This document shows positions 59,855-64,000 of a DNA stretch of 64,000 bases, piece after piece (position 1 is the stretch's first letter; every line of letters starts with the position of its first letter). Under the pieces are notes generated by a model that was not told where the DNA came from, did no database searches, and worked only from the letters and a program-made list of their open reading frames with translations. Origin of the DNA: Chitinophaga barathri. Lineage in GTDB: Bacteria > Bacteroidota > Bacteroidia > Chitinophagales > Chitinophagaceae. Position numbers and translations under genes: made by a program. Location: positions 353,972-417,971 of the forward strand of contig NZ_RMBX01000004.1 of NCBI RefSeq assembly GCF_003807585.1, read 5' to 3'.

Positions 59855-60285
59855 ACCGTTTTTTGGGTGTAAGGGTCAGTACTGTTTACGGAAAGATAAG
59901 AAAAAAAATGTTCTGTTGGGCAATAGCCCAACAAGTTGTGGATAGAATCCCCGCACCCTGAAAGCCGCCTTCGCAATATGCGGATTTTTCCCTCCCCGGC
60001 CGGCATAATTGCCGCGCCGGGGAGGGAATAAGAAACGCCGGCTGAACGGATGCTTCACTTTTATTGCCTGTTTACCCCCTTCGCCGGTGCCGGTTTCTGC
60101 CTGAAGAAAAGTTACAGGGAATATGTTGCCACGCGGAAATTTTCCGCCGGATGAAGTCCTGTAAACCTTTGTAGTAAAGGATCCTGGAAAGAATTTTTGC
60201 CTGTAGGGGAATAGCCCGACATCCGTGGAGGGGATTTGATTGAATTTGAGCGCCGGTTCGCGGAATGGGAAACGGCAAGCGACAT
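59855..60285. other. Intergenic region with one strong hairpin
   Basis: 431 bases between divergent genes. It holds an inverted repeat at 59990-60026 (CCCTCCCCGGC and GCCGGGGAGGG, plus inner CGGC/GCCG) without a T tract on either strand. Short frames here show no family resemblance. No promoter box matched TAnnTTTG convincingly for the XRE gene. Confidence 0.5.
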
Positions 60286-60519
60286 ATGGAACGGGTAGCC
60301 ATTGGTCAGACGATACGGAAGATCAGGGAAGCGGCGGGGTTCAGTCTCCGTGAGCTGGCCGCGTTATCTGAAGTTGACCATGCCGATATTGCAAGGATAG
60401 AAAAGGCGGAAACAAATGCAGGGCTGGCCAATATCCTTGAGCTGGCCTTTGCGCTCAAGGTGCCGCCGGAGGATTTTTTTACAGGGGATCTAAAAAAGAT
60501 CAAACCTTCTTCAAAGTAA
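60286..60519 (+). CDS. XRE family DNA-binding protein, small
   Basis: Protein of 77 residues, one Cro/C1 helix-turn-helix (IGQTIRKIREAAGFSLRELAALSEVDHADIARIEKAET) plus a helical tail ending in basic KKIKPSSK. Related in form to the one at 28155-28385. Start at 60286 (MERVAIG); an earlier Met at 60265 is possible. A terminator follows. Confidence 0.85.
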   Translation: MERVAIGQTIRKIREAAGFSLRELAALSEVDHADIARIEKAETNAGLANILELAFALKVPPEDFFTGDLKKIKPSSK

Positions 60520-60523
60520 TTCC

Positions 60524-60545
60524 GGCGCTTTTACAGCGCCTTTTT
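60524..60545 (+). terminator. Terminator after XRE gene
   Basis: GGCGCT (60524-60529) pairs with AGCGCC (60535-60540), then five T. Confidence 0.75.
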
Positions 60546-60632
60546 GTTATCCTTAAGGGTTTGGGCACAAGCTCCCGGGAAGGCCGGGGAAGGCTTTAAA
60601 ACCTACCCGGAATTGCGTATATTGGGTGTACT

Positions 60633-61586
60633 ATGACCACCGGGAATCCCTTACCTGAAATCAATAAAAAACGCCTTTGGTTATCTACCGGCGTAACCGT
60701 GCCCGTTGCGGGCCTTCTTACCCTGATCGTGATTTATAAGGCAGGCGAATATGGCATGGCGCTGTTCGTGCTGATACCGCTTTTCCTGGGCGTCAGCTCG
60801 GCCGTTATTTATGGGCGAAAACAGCCGATCAGCCGTCGCCAGGCCGTCGGGGCGGGTTTGATATCGCTCGGGGTGTATGCCGCCGCGCTGCTGGTTTTTG
60901 CCATCGAGGGGATTATCTGTGTTACCATGGCCGCGCCGATCGTTGTGCCCATCACCTGCATCGGCAGCATCATCGGGCATGGGATACTAAACGCAAAAAA
61001 TGACAGGGCCGCCTGGGTGATCCTGCTGCTGATCGGCAGTATACCGGCAACGGCTTTTATGGAGAACAGCCCGCCGCCGTTGCATACGGTGGTCACTTCC
61101 GTTGAGATCAATGCGTCGCGGGAAGAAGTGTGGAAACAGGTCGTGGAGTTTTCCGAACTGAAAGAGCCGGATGAATTTATTTTCAGGATCGGCATCGCGT
61201 ATCCCATCCACGCAAAGATAGACAGGAAGGGCGTGGGGGCCGTGCGGCACTGCAACTTTACCACCGGCAGTTTTGTGGAGCCTATCACCGTATGGGATGA
61301 GCCCGGGCTGCTGAAGTTTGACGTGCTGGAGCAGCCGGCGCCTTTGAGGGAGCTGAGTTTCTGGAACATCAACGCGCCGCACCTCCATGATTATTTTATA
61401 TCCAAAGAAGGCCAGTTTAAGCTCACCGCGTTGCCCAACGGTCATACGCTGCTGGAAGGCACCACCTGGTATTATCACGACATCAGGCCGGCGTTTTACT
61501 GGCGGTTGTGGAGCGACTATATCATCCACAAGATCCACGGCCGTGTATTAGAACATATCAAAACAAATGCGGAACATGCGGAATAA
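60633..61586 (+). CDS. Membrane protein with C-terminal SRPBCC domain
   Basis: Protein of 317 residues. The N-terminal 150 residues carry four hydrophobic segments (WLSTGVTVPVAGLLTLIVIY, MALFVLIPLFLGVSSAVIYG, AVGAGLISLGVYAAALLVFA, MAAPIVVPITCIGSIIG). The C-terminal 160 residues form a START/SRPBCC-type ligand-binding fold (TVVTSVEINASREEVWKQVVEF, GVGAVRHCNFTTGSFVEPITVWDEP, LLEGTTWYYHDIRPAFYWRLW). Possibly a lipid or hydrophobic-molecule handling protein; ligand unknown. The next gene starts inside its last codons. Confidence 0.8.
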   Translation: MTTGNPLPEINKKRLWLSTGVTVPVAGLLTLIVIYKAGEYGMALFVLIPLFLGVSSAVIYGRKQPISRRQAVGAGLISLGVYAAALLVFAIEGIICVTMAAPIVVPITCIGSIIGHGILNAKNDRAAWVILLLIGSIPATAFMENSPPPLHTVVTSVEINASREEVWKQVVEFSELKEPDEFIFRIGIAYPIHAKIDRKGVGAVRHCNFTTGSFVEPITVWDEPGLLKFDVLEQPAPLRELSFWNINAPHLHDYFISKEGQFKLTALPNGHTLLEGTTWYYHDIRPAFYWRLWSDYIIHKIHGRVLEHIKTNAEHAE

Positions 61587-62088
61587 AATCTTTGCCTTTA
61601 CATTATCCGGACTGTTTGGTTTTACAGGAAGTTTTGCGCAGACAGGTAAGATGCGTGTCAGGGCTGTCATGCAGGATCATGTGCCGATAGCGGCCGGCAG
61701 CGTCATATTTCCCTTGCTGAAGGACACGGTGGTGATTGATACAACTAACTACCCCGGGGTAGAGATCGATATCACACAAAAGGGAAGGGAGCTGTTCTAT
61801 TACAGCTGGGGAGACTGGAAAAGCCGTGTGTACCGCTATCCCGAAGGCGGAGTGACGGATACGCTGGTGGAGCTGGCGGCTCCGGACACAACCTATTACG
61901 CTTCTTTTGTGAAGCGGAAAATATGCCCGCTTTGTTTGTCGGGAAAAAACATCATACCGGTCGTATATGGTTTTCCCAGCCCGGAACTATTTAAAAAAGC
62001 CGGTAAGGGAAAGGTTTACCTGGCCGGCTGTGTTATTTCCGAAGTACGCCAGAGTCTTTATTGCAGGAAAGACGATTTTGTATTTTAG
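61567..62088 (+). CDS. Secreted protein with degenerate zinc-ribbon-type C-terminal domain
   Basis: Protein of 173 residues, signal peptide (cleaved near SFAQ, about residue 25), then a beta domain, then CPLCLSGKNIIPVVYGFPSPELF...GCVISEVRQSLYCRKDDFVF. This C-terminal part resembles the common bacterial CPxCGSxNIVPIVYGLP...GGC...YCxxCxxxF domain, but the second CxxC knuckle has only one Cys (YCRKDDF) and the first has an inserted residue. The second half therefore probably cannot hold zinc normally. An in-frame Met at 61576 is also possible. It overlaps the SRPBCC gene by 20 bases. Confidence 0.75.
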   Translation: MRNMRNKIFAFTLSGLFGFTGSFAQTGKMRVRAVMQDHVPIAAGSVIFPLLKDTVVIDTTNYPGVEIDITQKGRELFYYSWGDWKSRVYRYPEGGVTDTLVELAAPDTTYYASFVKRKICPLCLSGKNIIPVVYGFPSPELFKKAGKGKVYLAGCVISEVRQSLYCRKDDFVF

Positions 62089-62092
62089 CTGA

Positions 62093-62179
62093 TCACCGTC
62101 TTTTTTTCCAGGGCTGTTTTTTATAAAGCCAGAAAATAAAAACCACGAGGAAGATCCCCCAGATCCATAATAAGCCCAT
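62093..62179 (-). CDS. 28-residue single-helix membrane microprotein
   Basis: The product is MGLLWIWGIFLVVFIFWLYK followed by KQPWKKRR: one membrane helix of about 19 residues with a basic cytoplasmic end. Its ATG shares bases with the stop of the upstream membrane gene (TGATG, 62177-62181), which suggests coupled translation. Its stop lies five bases before the end of the convergent gene. Length is too short for usual gene calling; support is the overlap, topology and lack of other explanation. Confidence 0.55.
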   Translation of the reverse strand: MGLLWIWGIFLVVFIFWLYKKQPWKKRR

Positions 62180-62667
62180 CAGTCAATATGTTTAGTTTTT
62201 TCAATCGCTGTTTTCCAGTCGTCGTAGAGCCTGCGTAGTTTCAGGAGGTAAGGTATCAGCGCGATCAGTTCCAGCCGCATGCTGATGACAAATCCCGGCC
62301 CGAGGAACGGTGAAATGAACATCTGGTACACGCAAATGCCGATCCCGATGAGGGCGTCGATAATGCCTGCCTGGACGGCCCATTCTTTTTCCATCCACAG
62401 GCCATACGCCACCAATGCTTTCAGGGCAAAGAGGGCAAACAGGCTGAGGCCCGTTAAGGACAGCGGATGGTTCGATTCCAGGCCGTACAGGGCAATTTCA
62501 TAATTGATCCCCGCAATGCCGGCAATAAAACCCAGCGGCAATAACCCGCCGAATACCAGGAATATCCATGTGAAAACTTTGATCCACCAGGGCAGGAGGG
62601 ATCTTCTTCTTATCAATACTTCCGTTCCAAGATCGGAATCAGTGAGGAGGTCTTGTTGTTCGTTCAT
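62179..62667 (-). CDS. Hypothetical four-helix membrane protein
   Basis: Protein of 162 residues with hydrophobic segments at about 28-50 (WWIKVFTWIFLVFGGLLPLGFI), 65-88 (LSLTGLSLFALFALKALVAYGLWM), 95-120 (VQAGIIDALIGIGICVYQMFI) and 125-145 (GFVISMRLELIALIPYLLKL). Cytosolic acidic N-terminus. No family recognised. Translationally coupled to the following microprotein gene. Confidence 0.7.
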   Translation of the reverse strand: MNEQQDLLTDSDLGTEVLIRRRSLLPWWIKVFTWIFLVFGGLLPLGFIAGIAGINYEIALYGLESNHPLSLTGLSLFALFALKALVAYGLWMEKEWAVQAGIIDALIGIGICVYQMFISPFLGPGFVISMRLELIALIPYLLKLRRLYDDWKTAIEKTKHID

Positions 62668-62748
62668 TGTATCAGGTATAGGAATTCAGCCGGAAGATAG
62701 AGATTTCCGGTTAAAGAAGGAAACTGCTTTGAAATCCGGATGGATACA

Positions 62749-63705
62749 TTACCCCCGGCCGATCTCCAGCTCCATCTGGATATTACACCGCTCATACGGC
62801 GTTGGATGCCCTGCTACTTTTTTGAACCCCAGTTTGTGATAAAGGCTGATCGCCGGTTTCAATATGGTGTTGCTTTCAAGATAAAGCCTGAATGCGCCCA
62901 TGGCGGCTGCTTTTTCGATGATGGCCCGGCCCAGCAGCCAGCCGATGTTTTTGCCCTGCGCTTTGGGAGACACGGCCATTTTTGCCAGCTCGAAATCGTA
63001 GTGAGGGTCATTCATTTTGATGAGGGCGCATACGCCTACCGGTTCATCGTTGTATAATGCGACAATTATGGCCCCGCCTTTCTGAAGGATGTAGGAGTCC
63101 GGGTTGTCCAGGGCTTTGTGGTCCGCTTCTTCCATTTTAAAATAAGCAGAGATCCATTCTTCGTTCAACGTCTTGAATGCCCCGGCGTATTCGGGGGAAT
63201 AGTCCACTATCCGCACCTGGCTGCCTTCGCGGAGTTTTTTCTGCTCCTGTACACGGCGCAGCAGGCTTTTTTGTTCCAGTACAAACTCCCATTCTTCGAT
63301 CGCTTTCCAGAGATCGTTCCGCGTGCTGCCCAGTATGTCTTCGATGGCACTGTTCACATCCGCCAGCTGGTCTTTGATCTGGTCCGCTATTTCTTTCCCT
63401 TTTTTGGAAAGGGCTACGAGGTTTCTCCGGCCGTCGCTTTTGTCTTTTTTCTCGGTAACGATGCCTTTTCTGGACATCTCGGTCACGATCTTACTCACAG
63501 AAGGGTGGGAGTGGCCGATGATCTGGGCGATTTCCGTGATGGTGTTCTCCTTTTGGGATAAGGCATGGAAAACGGGGAACCATTTCGGGTGCAAATCAAC
63601 ATGATAGAGCTTGTAAATCTCCGCCGCGTCCTCGGTGATCTTGTCCGTGAGCAACCGGAGCCTGCTCCCGATCGCCATTTTGCCGGTTTGAGTGTAAAAG
63701 TTCAT
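62749..63705 (-). CDS. MarR-type regulator fused to GNAT acetyltransferase
   Basis: Protein of 318 residues with two parts. Residues about 1-145: winged helix-turn-helix of the MarR family (ITEIAQIIGHSHPSVSKIVTEMSRKGIV, EKKDKSDGRRNLVALSKKGKEIAD). Residues about 165-315: GNAT fold with the acetyl-CoA loop in LAKMAVSPKAQGKNIGWLLGRAIIEKA and LYLESNTILKPAISLYHKLGFKKV. Such fusions are known; the acetylated substrate is unknown. A full promoter precedes it. Confidence 0.9.
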   Translation of the reverse strand: MNFYTQTGKMAIGSRLRLLTDKITEDAAEIYKLYHVDLHPKWFPVFHALSQKENTITEIAQIIGHSHPSVSKIVTEMSRKGIVTEKKDKSDGRRNLVALSKKGKEIADQIKDQLADVNSAIEDILGSTRNDLWKAIEEWEFVLEQKSLLRRVQEQKKLREGSQVRIVDYSPEYAGAFKTLNEEWISAYFKMEEADHKALDNPDSYILQKGGAIIVALYNDEPVGVCALIKMNDPHYDFELAKMAVSPKAQGKNIGWLLGRAIIEKAAAMGAFRLYLESNTILKPAISLYHKLGFKKVAGHPTPYERCNIQMELEIGRG

Positions 63706-63733
63706 AGTGTACTTAATTACGTTCCTGGTTACG

Positions 63734-63765
63734 CAAATATATTAATAATTATATTCACAGGGCAA
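63734..63765 (-). promoter_or_regulatory. Promoter of MarR-GNAT gene
   Basis: On the minus strand TTG (63763-63765) and TATATTTG (63734-63741), 21 bases apart; ATG 28 bases downstream. Confidence 0.7.
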
Positions 63766-63824
63766 TACGGGGGATATTTTTTTCGGAAACAGGTAGTGCC
63801 GTGGCAATCCTGTTCCGAATCCAC

Positions 63825-63868
63825 CTACTGCTCTTTTACTACTTGTCTGCTACTTCTGTACTTGCTTA
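63825..63868. repeat. Degenerate tandem repeat, 11-bp period, four units
   Basis: Units CTACTGCTCTT, TTACTACTTGT, CTGCTACTTCT, GTACTTGCTTA at 63825, 63836, 63847 and 63858. It lies 60 bases upstream of the MarR-GNAT -33 element. The opening CTACTG is shared with units of the array at 45064-45258. Confidence 0.6.
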
Positions 63869-63937
63869 GGAACATGTCTCCTCCTAAATAAGCTTTACAG
63901 ATTGCGGTAGAAAATATATAGATTCAAACTACCCAAT

Positions 63938-64000
63938 ATGAAAAAGAAGCGACAGGGGAAGCCCCCCATTTACGAAGATGCCTTTAAGATATCCGTGGCG
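63938..64000 (+). CDS. Partial gene, possible transposase or HTH protein
   Basis: The first 21 codons read MKKKRQGKPPIYEDAFKISV plus one residue and the frame runs off the end. The pattern (basic residues, then PPIYEDAFK) is like the start of IS3-type OrfA transposases in Bacteroidota. Too short to confirm; inverted repeats or a target duplication cannot be assessed. Confidence 0.4.
   Translation, partial: MKKKRQGKPPIYEDAFKISVA

Noticed and set aside
1..64000. CRISPR array, tRNA, rRNA or prophage
   Set aside because: No regularly spaced identical repeats with unique spacers, no tRNA-like cloverleaf and no phage structural genes were seen; the 11-bp and 26-bp arrays have no spacers.

Overview
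The window is about 64 kb of a single bacterial chromosome from the phylum Bacteroidota, most like the family Chitinophagaceae (Chitinophaga or a close relative). The evidence is the core-gene families (a short RpoD-type sigma factor, the DUF3822-rsmD-coaD run, OstA-like/LptD lipopolysaccharide export genes, DUF4249 lipoprotein next to a TonB-dependent receptor, GIN-domain proteins, type B L31), the near absence of Shine-Dalgarno sites, and a repeated promoter element of the form TAnnTTTG, often with a TTG about 19-22 bases upstream. The organism is inferred from these families; no marker rRNA is present. No rRNA, tRNA, CRISPR array or complete mobile element was seen; the last 63 bases may be the start of a transposase gene.

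Layout. 1-3958: end of the housekeeping sigma factor gene, a DUF4249 lipoprotein, thioredoxin reductase, dihydroneopterin aldolase and a TPR protein. 4065-14683: a MATE exporter; a DUF3822-rsmD-coaD-thioesterase operon; a methyltransferase/Nudix pair divergent from pyrE; a secreted metal-binding-like domain protein; DUF4262, LEA-type and WbqC-like proteins; and a biosynthetic arginine decarboxylase. 15215-23790: NTF2-like protein, an unrecognised membrane protein, Hsp20, bacilliredoxin, lgt-hemerythrin-DUF2167, and a large outer-membrane receptor. 23947-28058: an ECF sigma factor, its probable anti-sigma factor, two secreted beta-repeat proteins and a secreted C1 peptidase. 28155-37257: mostly leftward small and housekeeping genes (acylphosphatase, tpiA, a GlmU-like protein, L31, YajQ), then a BlaI/BlaR-type pair with clear operators and a sterol-desaturase-family enzyme.

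37444-45335: an outer-membrane protein, DUF4249 lipoprotein and TonB-dependent receptor transcribed leftward, a small conserved-looking protein, a divergent AraC regulator, a DUF433/DUF5615 toxin-antitoxin-like pair, an NmrA-like oxidoreductase and an Rrf2 regulator. 45336-51673: a membrane pyrophosphatase, NAD(P)H-hydrate repair enzyme, two paralogous outer-membrane proteins and NhaA. 51704-58740: an envelope cluster with OstA-like, MCE/MlaD-like and amidase genes leftward and LptD rightward. 58840-64000: small outer-membrane, regulatory and membrane proteins, a 28-residue microprotein overlapping its upstream neighbour, and a MarR-GNAT fusion.

Non-coding structure is the most unusual part. 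Three intergenic spaces hold degenerate tandem repeats with an exact 11-bp period, each just upstream of a promoter of a redox, regulatory or acetyltransferase gene; a fourth space holds a 26-bp-period array in the same relative position. A 98-nt, near-perfect hairpin with wobble-preserving differences followed by a U tract sits between two divergent genes. Several genes start 4-8 bases after a TAnnTTTG-like box, which predicts leaderless or nearly leaderless mRNAs.
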